A DNA stretch of 64,000 bases, from assembly GCF_001676385.1 (NCBI RefSeq), contig NZ_LYVJ01000012.1, forward strand, positions 1 to 64,000. The letters are read 5' to 3'. The translations under genes and the position numbers were made by a program. Shown here piece by piece: positions 1 to 9,192 of the stretch. This stretch comes from Stenotrophomonas maltophilia (GTDB lineage Bacteria > Pseudomonadota > Gammaproteobacteria > Xanthomonadales > Xanthomonadaceae). Each line of letters starts with the position of its first letter. The first letter of the stretch is position 1. The notes beneath the pieces are model-generated. The model was not told the origin of the DNA. It searched no databases and worked only from the letters and a program-made list of their open reading frames with translations.

Positions 1-120
1 GGGTGGGGATGTCGGGGGACGCCGTAAACCCATCCGACACCTCCCCGCCTCCCCACGGAACACCCCAGAGCCGCCTTGGCCTTGGCCTTGGCCTCTGCGG
101 GTACAGGGTGCAACCCTGCA
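1..120. other. Intergenic stretch at the window edge
   Basis: No supported gene. Positions about 5-43 hold an imperfect inverted repeat (TGTCGG against CCGACA with flanking G and C runs), and about 72-92 hold a short GGCCTT-type tandem repeat. Both may belong to the end of a gene or repeat that lies outside the window. I cannot assign a function. Confidence 0.3.
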
Positions 121-147
121 AAGAAAAAGGCCGCCTTTCGGCGGCCT
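121..147 (-). terminator. Rho-independent terminator of the 2OG oxygenase gene
   Basis: A perfect 8-bp stem (AGGCCGCC paired with GGCGGCCT, loop of four) is followed on the minus strand by a T-rich tract, ten bases beyond the stop codon of the oxygenase gene. Confidence 0.85.
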
Positions 148-156
148 CACTTTTCT

Positions 157-1092
157 TTACTTCAGCTTGATCTCGCGCAGGCGCTCCTCGAGGAAGCCGT
201 GGGCGGTGATCGGCTCCGGGTACCGGCTCGGGTTGTCCGCGGTTATGCACGAGGGCAGCACGTCGATCAGGTAATCCGGATTCGGGTGCAGGAAGAACGG
301 CACCGAATAGCGCGGCTGGCGCGCCAGGTCGCCCGGGGGGTTGACCACCCGATGGATGGTCGACGGATACACATGGTTGGTCAGGCGCTGGAGCATGTCA
401 CCGATGTTGACGACGATGGTGTCCGCGTCTGACGTGAATGGCACCCATTCGCCGTCGTGCGACTGCACTTCCAGGCCGGCCGCGCTGGCGCCCACCAGCA
501 GGGTGATGAAGTTGATGTCGCCATGGGCACCCGCACGCACGTTCGGAATGTCGTCGGTGGTGATCGGCGGGTAATGGATCGGACGCAGGATCGAGTTGCC
601 GAAGTTGGTCTTGTCGGCGAAGAAGTCTTCCGGCAGGCCGATGTGCAGGGCCAGCGCCGACAGCACGCGCGAGCCCAGGTTGTCCAGCGCCTGGTACAGC
701 CCATAGCCGCGCTCACGGAAGCCCTCGACTTCGACAGGCCACAGGTTCGGCGCCATCACGTCACGGTACTTGGAGTCGTCAGGGATCTCGCGGCCAATGT
801 GCCAGAACTCCTTCAGGTCAAAGTGCTTGGACCCCTTGGCGGTCTCCACGCCAAACGGCGTGTAGCCGCGAGCGCCACCACTGCCGGGCACGTGGTACTT
901 GCGCTTGACCTCTTCGGGCAGGGCAAAGAAGGCCTTGAAGGCATCGTAGGCCGCGTCGATGTCGGCCTGCGGGATGCCGTGGTTGCGGATACCTGCGAAT
1001 CCCCATTGGCGGTACGCCGCGCCCAGCTCGGCCACGAAGGCCTCGCGGTCGCTGTCGAAACGGGTGATGTCGAGGGTGGGAATCTGGCTCAC
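157..1092 (-). CDS. 2-oxoglutarate/Fe(II)-dependent oxygenase, isopenicillin N synthase family
   Basis: Predicted soluble 311-residue non-haem iron dioxygenase. The N-terminal DIOX_N-type segment (IPTLDITRF..., GFAGIRNHG) is followed by the 2OG-Fe(II) jelly-roll core. The iron ligands are visible as HGD (in HGDINFITLL) and the distal His of STIHRVVNP, and the 2-oxoglutarate-binding R-x-S is in PRYSVPFF. I chose the GTG start because AGGAA lies just upstream and the protein then begins (V/M)SQIPTLDI; the open frame runs 14 codons further with no ribosome site. The gene is monocistronic, divergent from the sulfatase-like gene and closed by a terminator. The substrate cannot be read from sequence; the family includes hydroxylases and ethylene-forming-enzyme-like proteins. 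Confidence 0.88.
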   Translation of the reverse strand: MSQIPTLDITRFDSDREAFVAELGAAYRQWGFAGIRNHGIPQADIDAAYDAFKAFFALPEEVKRKYHVPGSGGARGYTPFGVETAKGSKHFDLKEFWHIGREIPDDSKYRDVMAPNLWPVEVEGFRERGYGLYQALDNLGSRVLSALALHIGLPEDFFADKTNFGNSILRPIHYPPITTDDIPNVRAGAHGDINFITLLVGASAAGLEVQSHDGEWVPFTSDADTIVVNIGDMLQRLTNHVYPSTIHRVVNPPGDLARQPRYSVPFFLHPNPDYLIDVLPSCITADNPSRYPEPITAHGFLEERLREIKLK

Positions 1093-1287
1093 AGCGGTTC
1101 CTGGCTTGTCGTTGGGTCTGCGGGGCCTGCGCATTCATGGCCCACCTGAACATTGTGACAGATCGACCCGTGCGCGCCACTCGATACGAAGAAACAAACC
1201 GATACAATGCGCAACCCGCGCGCGGGTTAACGATTCCATCACAACCGGGCCGACCCCGTCCCGCCCCGCCTGCCACCTCGATCGTCC

Positions 1288-3171
1288 ATGCTCTCCGCTG
1301 CTCCTTCCGCCGACGCCCCTCTGCTTCCCGGCCCGGCTCGCCGCTGGCATCGACTGGCCTGGTGGTCACTGTTCGTGGCCTGCAACGCGCTCCTGGCCAT
1401 GATGATCACCCTCGGCAACGTCCCCCTGGCCGACAACCCGGGAGGCGGCGCAGGCCTGGCCTATCTGGCCGTCGCCCTGCCCGGACACCTGCTGGCGTTC
1501 GGTGCGCTGGCCGGCCTGCTGCCGCTCCTGCTGGGCCTGTGGCCAGGCCGCGCGCGCACGCTGAGCATCAGTGCGGTGCTGCTGCAGGGCCTGTGGCTGT
1601 CCCTGCTGCTGGTCGACGCCAAGGTCTTCACCCTGTATCGCTTCCACCTCAATGCCATGGTGGTGAACATGGTGTTCGGTGGCGCCCTGCACGACCAGGT
1701 CGCCCTGTCGCCCAAGACCTGGATGCAGGTCGGCCTGCTGGGCGGCGCCATCTTCACCGCCGAGGCGCTGCTGGCCTGGGCCTGCTGGAGACTGCTGCCA
1801 GCGCCACCGCGTCGCCGCCGCATCGTGCAGGCATGGGCGCTGGCCGCTTTGCTGATGGCCGGTGGCCAGGTCGCGACGGCGTACTACGATGCCCGCGGCG
1901 ACCGTGACGTCATCAGCCAATGGAACTACCTGCCATGGGCCCAGCCGATCACCGCCAAGAGCTTCATGCGCAGGCTGGGCGTGGTCAGCGAACAGCAGGC
2001 AGGCCTGCCTGACCCGCGTCATGCGCAGCTGCTGTATCCGCTGCAGCCGCTGCGCTGCCAGAGCCCGCATCGGCCGAACGTGCTGATGGTGGTGCTGGAG
2101 TCGCTGCGCCACGATGCCCTGACCCCGCAGCTGATGCCGCACGTCTCGGCGCTCGCGCAGTCTTCGCGCGTGTACGACCGCCATTTCAGTACCGGTAATG
2201 CCACCCGCTACGGCCTGTTCGGCCTGCTCTACGGCCTGCCTGGCGGCTACTGGCAGAGCATGCTCGACGAGCAGCGCGGCTCGCAGCTGTTCCAGGTACT
2301 GGGCCAACAGGGATACGCCCTGCACCTGTACGGCAGCGCCCCCCTGTACAGCCCGGAATTCGATCGCACCGCCTTTGCCGATGTACGCGACCGGCTGCAC
2401 CAGGGACCGCCGGCACTGGACTCCGCGGAACGCGACCAGGCCATCGTTGCTTCACTGCGGCGGGACATCCGTGCCAGCCAGGCTGCGCGTACACCGTGGT
2501 TCGGCTTCGTGTTCCTTGATGCCACCCACGCGCCCTACCACATGCCGCCCGGCTATCCGGCAGTGGCCACGCCGATGGCCCAGGACATCGACTTCCCCAA
2601 GTTCGGCCCCGACCACGATCCGGCGCCGGAGCTCAACCGCTACCGGACCGCCGTGCATTATGCCGATCACCTGATCGGCGAGCTGATGGACGATCTGCGC
2701 GCACAGGGCCTTGAGCAGGACACCATCGTGCTGGTCACCGGCGACCACGCAGAAGAATTCAACGACCTCAAGCTGAACTACTGGGGCCACAACGGCAATT
2801 TCTCGGACTACCAGCTGCAGGTGCCGTTCGTGCTGCATTGGCCGGGCCAGCCCACGGGCCGGGACGCGCGCATCAGCTCGCATGAAGACTGGGTGCCGAC
2901 CCTGATGCGCCATGCACTGGGTTGCGAAAACGCATTGAGCGACTTCAGCACCGGCCAGGACCTGCTGGCCGAAGCCTCCGGCGGACGTGCGCTGGTGGTG
3001 GAAAGCTGGTCGCAGCGGGCGGTCCGGCATGGCGATGCCATCTATGTGTTCGACAAGTTCGGAAACGCGACCGCGCTGGACCTGGACTACCGCCCGCTGC
3101 CACGGCAGGCCCCGGATGCGTCCGCCATCCGCGCTGCATGGGAAGCGCTGACCCGCTTCCGCAACCGTTGA
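1288..3171 (+). CDS. YejM/PbgA-like inner-membrane protein with sulfatase-fold periplasmic domain (DUF3413 + sulfatase)
   Basis: 627 residues. The first ~190 hold several hydrophobic helices (WWSLFVACNALLAMMITLG, LLAFGALAGLLPLLLGLW and others), as in DUF3413. A periplasmic alkaline-phosphatase-superfamily domain follows: VLMVVLESLRHDAL at its start, FSTGNATRYGLFGLLYGLP at the usual nucleophile position, and VTGDHAEEFND with YWGHNGNFSDYQLQVP at the C-terminal metal-site region. In E. coli the homologue YejM (PbgA/LapC) binds lipopolysaccharide and tunes LpxC turnover. Here the gene heads a unit with a glycosyltransferase and a deacetylase, which fits an envelope-glycan role. Whether it hydrolyses anything is unknown; YejM itself is considered a sensor. 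Confidence 0.82.
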   Translation: MLSAAPSADAPLLPGPARRWHRLAWWSLFVACNALLAMMITLGNVPLADNPGGGAGLAYLAVALPGHLLAFGALAGLLPLLLGLWPGRARTLSISAVLLQGLWLSLLLVDAKVFTLYRFHLNAMVVNMVFGGALHDQVALSPKTWMQVGLLGGAIFTAEALLAWACWRLLPAPPRRRRIVQAWALAALLMAGGQVATAYYDARGDRDVISQWNYLPWAQPITAKSFMRRLGVVSEQQAGLPDPRHAQLLYPLQPLRCQSPHRPNVLMVVLESLRHDALTPQLMPHVSALAQSSRVYDRHFSTGNATRYGLFGLLYGLPGGYWQSMLDEQRGSQLFQVLGQQGYALHLYGSAPLYSPEFDRTAFADVRDRLHQGPPALDSAERDQAIVASLRRDIRASQAARTPWFGFVFLDATHAPYHMPPGYPAVATPMAQDIDFPKFGPDHDPAPELNRYRTAVHYADHLIGELMDDLRAQGLEQDTIVLVTGDHAEEFNDLKLNYWGHNGNFSDYQLQVPFVLHWPGQPTGRDARISSHEDWVPTLMRHALGCENALSDFSTGQDLLAEASGGRALVVESWSQRAVRHGDAIYVFDKFGNATALDLDYRPLPRQAPDASAIRAAWEALTRFRNR

Positions 3172-3191
3172 CCCTCAAGGATCGATCCTGC

Positions 3192-4337
3192 ATGAACCGT
3201 CCGCTGCGCATCCTGCACACTGAAGCCGCCAAGGGAATGGGCGGGCAGGAAACCTACATCCTGCGCCACATGCAGGTGATGCGCGCGCGCGGCCACGAGG
3301 TATCGCTGCTGTGCCAGCCCGACGCGAAGCTGGCCACGCTGGCGCGCGAGGACGGCTTCACCGTGCATACCCTGCGCATGGGCGGCTTCGCCCGCCTGCT
3401 GCGTGGCATCTGGTCGGTGGCACGGCTGGTACGCCGCGAGCGCTATGACGTGGTCAACACCACCAGCCGCCGCGATGCCCTGATCGCCGCCGCTGGAGCC
3501 CGGCTGGGCGGAACGCCGCTGGTGGTGCGCTCGCGGCACCTGATGAGCCCGGTCAATTCACTGCTGACCTACACGGGCCTGCCGCACCGGGTGCTGACCG
3601 TAAGCAGCTTCGTCAAGCAGTTGCTGGTCGAGCGCGGCGTTCCGGCCACGCACATCGGCATCGTGGCGCCGATCGCCGTACCACCACGCTGGAGCGAGAT
3701 CCGCAAGGCCGATCCCTGGCAGTGCCTGCAGGACGTACGTGCGGAAGTGCGCGCCGAGCTCGGCTTCGGTGAACAGGACGTCGTGGTCGGCTGCGTTGCC
3801 GTGCTGCGCGAGCCCAAGGGCCATGCCGACCTGCTGCGGGCCATGGTGCCGTTGTGCAGGACCCACCCGAACCTGCACCTGGTGGTGATCGGCGATGGGC
3901 AGCCCGTGATGGATCGACTGCAGTCCCTGCGCGCCGAGCATGGGCTGCAGCAGCAGATCCACCTGCTCGGCTACCGCGACGGAGCCTGCCGGCTGATGGC
4001 CGGTTTCGATATCTTCGCCCTGGCGTCGCACAAGGAAGCGGCCGGTACCGTGTTCCTGGAAGCGGCCTACGTCGGCGTGCCGATCGTGGCCACGAGGGTC
4101 GGCGGGGTGCCGGAAATGGTGATCGATGGCAGCAATGCGATCCTCACCCGGCTGGGCGACAATGCCGCCCTGACCGGGGCGTTGCGCCTGCTGGTGGACG
4201 ATCCGGAACGGCGGAGGCAGATGGGCCGGGCCGGCTGGGACTGGATGCACAGCGCGCACCGCTTCACCCCGGATGGCCACGGCGAGGCCACCGAACACTA
4301 TTACCACCAGTGGCTGAAGGAGCTTGGACATGCCTGA
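3192..4337 (+). CDS. Glycosyltransferase family 4 (GT-B fold)
   Basis: 381 residues, cytoplasmic, transferring a sugar from a nucleotide donor to a growing glycan. The N-terminal half starts ILHTEAAKGMGGQETYILRH, the usual acceptor-side motif of GT4 enzymes. The C-terminal half has VVVGCVAVLREPKGHADLL and the donor-binding E-x7-E region (FALASHKEAAGTVFLEAAYVG). I chose the ATG with AAGGA upstream, 20 bp after the sulfatase-like gene; an upstream extension of the frame lies inside that gene and is rejected. The stop overlaps the start of the deacetylase by 8 bp, so the two are translationally linked. Likely surface polysaccharide or LPS-core synthesis; donor and acceptor are not readable. Confidence 0.87.
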   Translation: MNRPLRILHTEAAKGMGGQETYILRHMQVMRARGHEVSLLCQPDAKLATLAREDGFTVHTLRMGGFARLLRGIWSVARLVRRERYDVVNTTSRRDALIAAAGARLGGTPLVVRSRHLMSPVNSLLTYTGLPHRVLTVSSFVKQLLVERGVPATHIGIVAPIAVPPRWSEIRKADPWQCLQDVRAEVRAELGFGEQDVVVGCVAVLREPKGHADLLRAMVPLCRTHPNLHLVVIGDGQPVMDRLQSLRAEHGLQQQIHLLGYRDGACRLMAGFDIFALASHKEAAGTVFLEAAYVGVPIVATRVGGVPEMVIDGSNAILTRLGDNAALTGALRLLVDDPERRRQMGRAGWDWMHSAHRFTPDGHGEATEHYYHQWLKELGHA

Positions 4338-5187
4338 CGCGCGAACCGTACCGGTGCTGATGCACCATCACGTCAGCCCTTCGCCGGGCATGATCACCGT
4401 GTCGCCCGAGAACTTTGAAAGCCAGATCGCCTGGCTGGCGGGCAATGGGTGGACGTCGCTGACGCTGGACCAGTACGCCGGTTTCCTGGCCGGCAAGCCC
4501 GTGCCGCGCAGGTCGATCGTGATCACGTTCGACGACGGCTATCTGGACAACTGGGTGCATGCGCACCCGATCCTGCAGAAGTACGGGATGCATGCAGTGG
4601 TGTTCGTGGTGACCGGCTGGATGGGCGAAGGCCCGGAACGCCCGCATGCGGGCATCGCCGGGGCGGCACTGCCGGCAACGCCGGATCATCGCAGCTGCGA
4701 AGCGGCCATCTTCGAGCAGGGCCGCAGCGACGACGTGATGATGCGCTGGAGCGAGGCACGCGCGGCCATTGCCGCAGGCACGTTCGAGGTGCATTGCCAC
4801 ACCCATACCCATACCCGCTGGCTGCGCCGCGACGACCTCGACCGTGCGCAGCGCCGTGCCGGCCTCAGCAATGACCTGGCGATCTCGCGCCAGGTCCTTC
4901 TGGACCAGCTCGGTGCGGTATCCGATACGCTGTGCTGGCCTTACGGCGATTTCGACCAGGACCACATCGAAGTCGCGCGCGATCACGGCTTCCGCTACCT
5001 GCACACCACCCATCCCTTCGGACGCAACGTGATTGGTGGCGACCCGGAGCGCATCTACCGTTTCGCAATCCGCAACCGCCCGGCCAGCTGGCTGCGCAAG
5101 CGCATCAGGCTGGGCTACAACCCGCTGATCGGACCGTTGTTCAACGGCTTCAAGGCACGCCAGAAGAAGATGGTGCCGGGCCCCTGA
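4330..5187 (+). CDS. Polysaccharide deacetylase family protein (NodB-like)
   Basis: 285 residues, carbohydrate esterase family 4. It shows VLMHHHVSP near the N-terminus, the metal-binding ITFDDGYLDNW motif, the second metal motif as HCHTHTHTRW and a later LCWPYGDFD block. It probably removes N-acetyl groups from a glycan intermediate. The ATG at the start has AAGGAG seven bases upstream and overlaps the glycosyltransferase stop; a TTG two codons earlier is less likely. No signal peptide is seen, so the enzyme may act in the cytoplasm on a lipid-linked intermediate. It is the last gene of the three-gene unit. Confidence 0.85.
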   Translation: MPDARTVPVLMHHHVSPSPGMITVSPENFESQIAWLAGNGWTSLTLDQYAGFLAGKPVPRRSIVITFDDGYLDNWVHAHPILQKYGMHAVVFVVTGWMGEGPERPHAGIAGAALPATPDHRSCEAAIFEQGRSDDVMMRWSEARAAIAAGTFEVHCHTHTHTRWLRRDDLDRAQRRAGLSNDLAISRQVLLDQLGAVSDTLCWPYGDFDQDHIEVARDHGFRYLHTTHPFGRNVIGGDPERIYRFAIRNRPASWLRKRIRLGYNPLIGPLFNGFKARQKKMVPGP

Positions 5188-5215
5188 GGCTGCCGCGCGA
5201 GGGCCCTGCAAGGAA

Positions 5216-5242
5216 CAACGCCCCGGATTTCCCGGGGCGTTG
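5216..5242. terminator. Strong hairpin between convergent deacetylase and glmM
   Basis: A perfect 11-bp stem (CAACGCCCCGG with CCGGGGCGTTG) sits between two converging genes. The trailing T tract is weak on both strands (TTCCTTG on the minus strand), so it may work both ways or mainly for glmM. Confidence 0.65.
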
Positions 5243-5268
5243 CGGGTGTCGCGTTTGCGGGCCCTGGC

Positions 5269-6630
5269 TCAGGCAACGGCGGCGCGCACCGCTTCGGACA
5301 GGCGATCGAGAGTCTCCTGCATCAGTGCAGCGTCATCGGCTTCGACCGTAACCCGGACCACCGGCTCGGTACCGGACGGGCGCAGGAATGCGCGGCCACG
5401 ACCGGCGACCGCCTGCTGTGCGACGGCCAGCGCGGCCTGCACGCTGCCGACCTGCACCGTGGCCTTGGCCGAGACATTGCCCAAGCGCACGTTGACGGTC
5501 TTCTGCGGTACCCGTACCAGCCCCTGCAGCGCCTGGCGCAGGGACTGCCCGCGGTTGCGCAGCGCCACCAGTACCTGCAGCGCACTGACGATGCCATCAC
5601 CGGTGGTCGCCCGATCCAGGCACAGCAGGTGGCCGGAAGCCTCGCCACCGAGCACGCCGCCACCTTCGACCAGTGCCTGGTGCACGTAGCGATCCCCGAC
5701 ATTGCTGCGGACGAACGGGATTTCCAGGTCGGCAAGGGCCTTTTCCAGCCCATAGTTGCTCATCAGGGTACCCACCACCGGGCCATGCAGGCGACCGTCG
5801 GCCTTCCATGCACGGGCCAGGATGTACAGCAGGTCATCGCCATCGACCGGGTTGCCCTGGTCATCGGCCATCAGCACCCGGTCGCCATCGCCATCGAAGG
5901 CGATGCCGAGGTCGGCACGCGTCTCGCGGACCTTGGCTGCGAGGTTGTCGATATGGGTGGAGCCCACGCCGGCGTTGATGTTGACGCCATTGGGTTCGGC
6001 ACCGATGCCGATCACTTCGGCGCCCAGTTCGCGGAACAGCAGTGGCGCGATCTGGTAGGTGGCGCCATGCGCGCAGTCGAGCACCAGGCGCATGCCACGC
6101 AGGTCGAACGTGCGCGGCACGCTCGCCTTGCAGAATTCGATGTAGCGTCCGACCGCTTCGCGCGCACGCGACGCCTTGCCCAGCCTCTCCGATTCGGCGG
6201 TGCTGAATGGAACCTCCAGCGCCGCCTCCAGGGCCAGCTCGGTGGCATCGTCGAGCTTCTCGCCCTGGGCGGAGAAGAACTTGATGCCGTTGTCGTAATG
6301 CGGGTTGTGCGAGGCGCTGATGACGATCCCGGCGTCCACCCCCAGCGTGCGGGTCAGGAACGCCACGGCCGGGGTCGGCATCGGGCCGAGCAGTTGCACA
6401 TCGGCCCCCGCAGCGACCAGGCCCGCTTCCAGCGCTGCCTCGAACATGTAGCCGGAAATGCGGGTGTCCTTGCCGATGACCACGATCGGCCGACGCCCGT
6501 CCTGGTCGCTCTGGGCCACCAGCACACGGCCCAGGGCATTGCCCAGCCGCAACACGAAGTCGGCCGAGATCACGCCTTGGCCGACCCGCCCGCGGATGCC
6601 ATCAGTACCGAAGTACTTGCGGCCCCCCAT
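5269..6630 (-). CDS. glmM: Phosphoglucosamine mutase
   Basis: 453 residues. It interconverts glucosamine-6-phosphate and glucosamine-1-phosphate, the step feeding UDP-GlcNAc for peptidoglycan and LPS. All family signatures are present: [12 protein letters not shown] at the N-terminus, the phosphoserine loop [10 protein letters not shown], the metal loop FDGDGDR, the sugar loop GGEASGH and the phosphate-binding RPSGTEP near the C-terminus. The ATG shares its A with the accD stop codon (TGATG), so glmM is translationally coupled to accD. Length is close to E. coli GlmM (445). Confidence 0.97.
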   Translation of the reverse strand: MGGRKYFGTDGIRGRVGQGVISADFVLRLGNALGRVLVAQSDQDGRRPIVVIGKDTRISGYMFEAALEAGLVAAGADVQLLGPMPTPAVAFLTRTLGVDAGIVISASHNPHYDNGIKFFSAQGEKLDDATELALEAALEVPFSTAESERLGKASRAREAVGRYIEFCKASVPRTFDLRGMRLVLDCAHGATYQIAPLLFRELGAEVIGIGAEPNGVNINAGVGSTHIDNLAAKVRETRADLGIAFDGDGDRVLMADDQGNPVDGDDLLYILARAWKADGRLHGPVVGTLMSNYGLEKALADLEIPFVRSNVGDRYVHQALVEGGGVLGGEASGHLLCLDRATTGDGIVSALQVLVALRNRGQSLRQALQGLVRVPQKTVNVRLGNVSAKATVQVGSVQAALAVAQQAVAGRGRAFLRPSGTEPVVRVTVEADDAALMQETLDRLSEAVRAAVA

Positions 6631-7505
6631 CAAGCCACCCCCGGCGCCGGCTGGCGGCCCAGCATCGCCAACAGGTCGGCGAGGCGGTCGCGCAGTTCGC
6701 GGCGGTCGCAGATCTGGTCGATGGCGCCGTGCTCGAGCAGGAACTCCGAGCGCTGGAAGCCTTCCGGCAGCTTCTCGCGCACCGTCTGCTCGATCACGCG
6801 CGGGCCGGCGAAGCCGATCAGCGCCTGCGGCTCGGCGATGTTGATGTCGCCCAGCATCGCGAAGGAGGCGGACACGCCCCCCGTGGTCGGATGGGTCAGC
6901 ACCGAGATGTACGGCAGCCCCGCTTCGCGCAGCTTGCCCAGTGCGGCGGAGGTCTTGGCCATCTGCATCAGCGAGAACAGCCCTTCCTGCATGCGGGCGC
7001 CACCGCTCTGCGAGAAGCATACGTAAGGCGCGCCGATTTCAACGGCGGTTTCCGCAGCCAGCGAGAAGCGCTCACCGACCACCGACCCCATCGAGCCGCC
7101 CATGAAGGCAAAGTCGAACGACGACGCCACCAGCGCGCGCCCCTTGAGCAGGCCGCGCATGGCGATCAGCGCGTCGTACTCGCCGGTGTTCTTCTGGGCG
7201 ATCTTGATGCGCTCGCTGTACTTCTTCTGGTCCTTGAACTTGAGCAGGTCGGTCGGGCCCAGGCGCGCACCGATCTCGGTGGTGCTGTCAGCGTCGAACA
7301 GCGCCGCCAGGCGCGCGCGCGCGCGGATCGCCATGTGGTGACCACACTTCGGGCACACCTCCAGGTTCTCTTCCAGCTCCGGCCGGTACAGCGCGCTGCC
7401 GCAGTTGCTGCACTTTTCCCACAGGCCCTCGGGGACGCTGCGCTTCTTGCTGGGGGTGTTGTCGGTGCGGATGCCGGACGGCATCAACTTGCTGAGCCAA
7501 CTCAT
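6630..7505 (-). CDS. accD: Acetyl-CoA carboxylase, carboxyltransferase beta subunit
   Basis: 291 residues. Forms the carboxyltransferase with AccA and makes malonyl-CoA for fatty acid synthesis. The N-terminal zinc ribbon is visible as CSNC ... CPKC around residues 25-50, followed by the crotonase-fold carboxyltransferase core ([36 protein letters not shown]). I chose the ATG giving [14 protein letters not shown]; a GTG four codons upstream is possible. The 180-bp leader after trpA includes a GGCCGCC/GGCGGCC hairpin (7590-7607) and could carry its own promoter. Coupled to glmM downstream. Confidence 0.96.
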   Translation of the reverse strand: MSWLSKLMPSGIRTDNTPSKKRSVPEGLWEKCSNCGSALYRPELEENLEVCPKCGHHMAIRARARLAALFDADSTTEIGARLGPTDLLKFKDQKKYSERIKIAQKNTGEYDALIAMRGLLKGRALVASSFDFAFMGGSMGSVVGERFSLAAETAVEIGAPYVCFSQSGGARMQEGLFSLMQMAKTSAALGKLREAGLPYISVLTHPTTGGVSASFAMLGDINIAEPQALIGFAGPRVIEQTVREKLPEGFQRSEFLLEHGAIDQICDRRELRDRLADLLAMLGRQPAPGVA

Positions 7506-7685
7506 GCGGGAGGACACTTCCGTTCAGGGCGGCCCCAGGGCCGCAAAGGCGGACAGTCTAGCTCCGCAGCCCCCGCCCGTGCACCCCTTGGCCGCCAGCG
7601 GGCGGCCGGGAAAAAACCATGCTGGGACGTACGTTTAGCGCGAAAACATCGCGCGGTGGACGCCGGGCCATGCCCGGCCCTCCCC

Positions 7686-8495
7686 TCACGCGTCCAATGC
7701 CTGCCGCAACGGGGCGAGGAAGCTGGCGGCCCGCTGCGCTGCATCGTCTGCCGAACCCGCCTCGGCGAGGGCGGCAACCAGCGCACTGCCGACCACCACG
7801 CCATCGGCCTGGCGAGCCATGGCTGCGGCACTTGCCGCGTCCTTGATGCCGAAGCCCGCCACCACCGGCACCGCAGCGCGCTCGCGCAGCACCTGCAGGC
7901 GGGCGCTGGCAGCAGCGCTGTCCAAGCGCTCGGAGGCACCGGTGACGCCCGCGAAGCTGACGTAGTAGAGGTAGCCGCGGGCCAGTGCCAGCAGCTTGCC
8001 GGCACGCGCCTCGCTGGTGGTCGGCGATGCCAGCAGGACCAGCGCAAGCCCGGCGGCATCGAAGGCCTGCTGTGCTTCACCGGCCTCTTCCGGCGGCAGA
8101 TCGACCAGCAGCACGCCGTCCACGCCTGCCTCCACGGCCGCCCTGGCGAACGCCGCGTAGCCCTGGATCTCCACGGGGTTCAGGTAGCCCATCAGCACCA
8201 CCGGGGTCTGCACGTCGCGCTCCCGGAACCGGGCGACGGCCTGCAGTACGTAGCGACTGCCGGCACCGCGCGCCAGCGCGCGCTCGGAGCTGCGCTGGAT
8301 GGTTGGTCCATCGGCCATCGGGTCGGAGAACGGCACGCCCAGTTCGATCACGTCGGCACCGGCCCCGACCAGCGCGTGCATGACCGGCACGGTGGCTTCA
8401 AGCGACGGGTCACCGGCGGTGATGAAGGGAATCAGCGCCTTGCGCTTTTGCTCGCGCAGGCGCTGGAAACAGGCATCGAGTCGGGAAACGGGCAT
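7686..8495 (-). CDS. trpA: Tryptophan synthase alpha subunit
   Basis: 269 residues. Cleaves indole-3-glycerol phosphate to indole and glyceraldehyde-3-phosphate and channels indole to TrpB. The catalytic Glu and Asp are seen in DVIELGVPFSDPMADGP, with the FITAGDP start of the TIM barrel and the phosphate-binding GFGIKDA region near the C-terminus. The ATG lies one base after the stop of the lipoprotein-like gene, with AAGGAT inside that gene's end as ribosome site. Confidence 0.97.
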   Translation of the reverse strand: MPVSRLDACFQRLREQKRKALIPFITAGDPSLEATVPVMHALVGAGADVIELGVPFSDPMADGPTIQRSSERALARGAGSRYVLQAVARFRERDVQTPVVLMGYLNPVEIQGYAAFARAAVEAGVDGVLLVDLPPEEAGEAQQAFDAAGLALVLLASPTTSEARAGKLLALARGYLYYVSFAGVTGASERLDSAAASARLQVLRERAAVPVVAGFGIKDAASAAAMARQADGVVVGSALVAALAEAGSADDAAQRAASFLAPLRQALDA

Positions 8496-8496
8496 G

Positions 8497-9192
8497 TCAG
8501 GTACATCCTTCGATCAGGTCAACGGCGCCGCTGGCGCCCCAATACATCCTGGAAACCGTGCCATCGACGATCTCCACGCGGATCGCCAGGTCGGAACCGG
8601 GGTCCTGCCAGAGCAAGGATTCACCGGCACCCGCCCCAGCGTCGTCACCGTGGGCGTGAGCGATCGCGCCCGCAGGCAGATGCTGCAGGGCCAGCGCACG
8701 CGGCATGTCCAGGCGCAGGCCGAACGGCCCGGGCTGGACCACTACCTGCCCCGAGTCATCGATCGGGGCAAGATCAAAACGCACAACATCGCCGTCCTGC
8801 ACCATCATCGCCACGCCCTCGGGCAGCGTGCCGCGCTCGTAGTACTCGCAGTGCCCCGCCGTTGCTTCGGCCAGGCCGGCCGAATGCCACGGCGCCTCGT
8901 CCTCCAGTTCGCTGAAGCGCTGGCCGATCAGCACCTCGCCCGCGTGATCCAGCGCCACCGAAACCACAGCAGGCGCAACCCCCTGTGCGGCCGGGGCGTC
9001 GGCTGCGGGCGATGGCGCGTCCTCGATCGGTCGATGGGCGGCGTCGTCCTCATTGCTGGCGGCCTCGCGTGCCGGCGCAATGGCCGCACGAGACGCCGCC
9101 GCCGGCGCCATGACGGGCGGATCAGGCGGTTTGCAGCCTCCCATGCCGACCGCCAGCACCAGCGCCCCGCCGTGGCGCAGCATGCAATTCAC
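8497..9192 (-). CDS. Uncharacterised lipoprotein-like protein between trpB and trpA
   Basis: 231 residues, or 228 from the internal ATG at 9183. From that ATG the protein starts [20 protein letters not shown], a short hydrophobic stretch ending in Cys that resembles a lipoprotein signal, although the residue three before the Cys is Met and not the usual Leu. A Pro/Ala-rich linker follows to about residue 90, then a domain with [28 protein letters not shown] and a C-terminal Trp/Cys ([15 protein letters not shown]). The GTG start overlaps the trpB stop as GTGA, so it is co-translated with the tryptophan genes, but nothing in it suggests a tryptophan role. I do not recognise a named family. Confidence 0.7.
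   Translation of the reverse strand: MNCMLRHGGALVLAVGMGGCKPPDPPVMAPAAASRAAIAPAREAASNEDDAAHRPIEDAPSPAADAPAAQGVAPAVVSVALDHAGEVLIGQRFSELEDEAPWHSAGLAEATAGHCEYYERGTLPEGVAMMVQDGDVVRFDLAPIDDSGQVVVQPGPFGLRLDMPRALALQHLPAGAIAHAHGDDAGAGAGESLLWQDPGSDLAIRVEIVDGTVSRMYWGASGAVDLIEGCT

Noticed and set aside
8497..8699. Small overlapping frames on the minus strand within the lipoprotein-like gene
   Set aside because: Arg/Ser/Pro-rich shadow translation without ribosome site.
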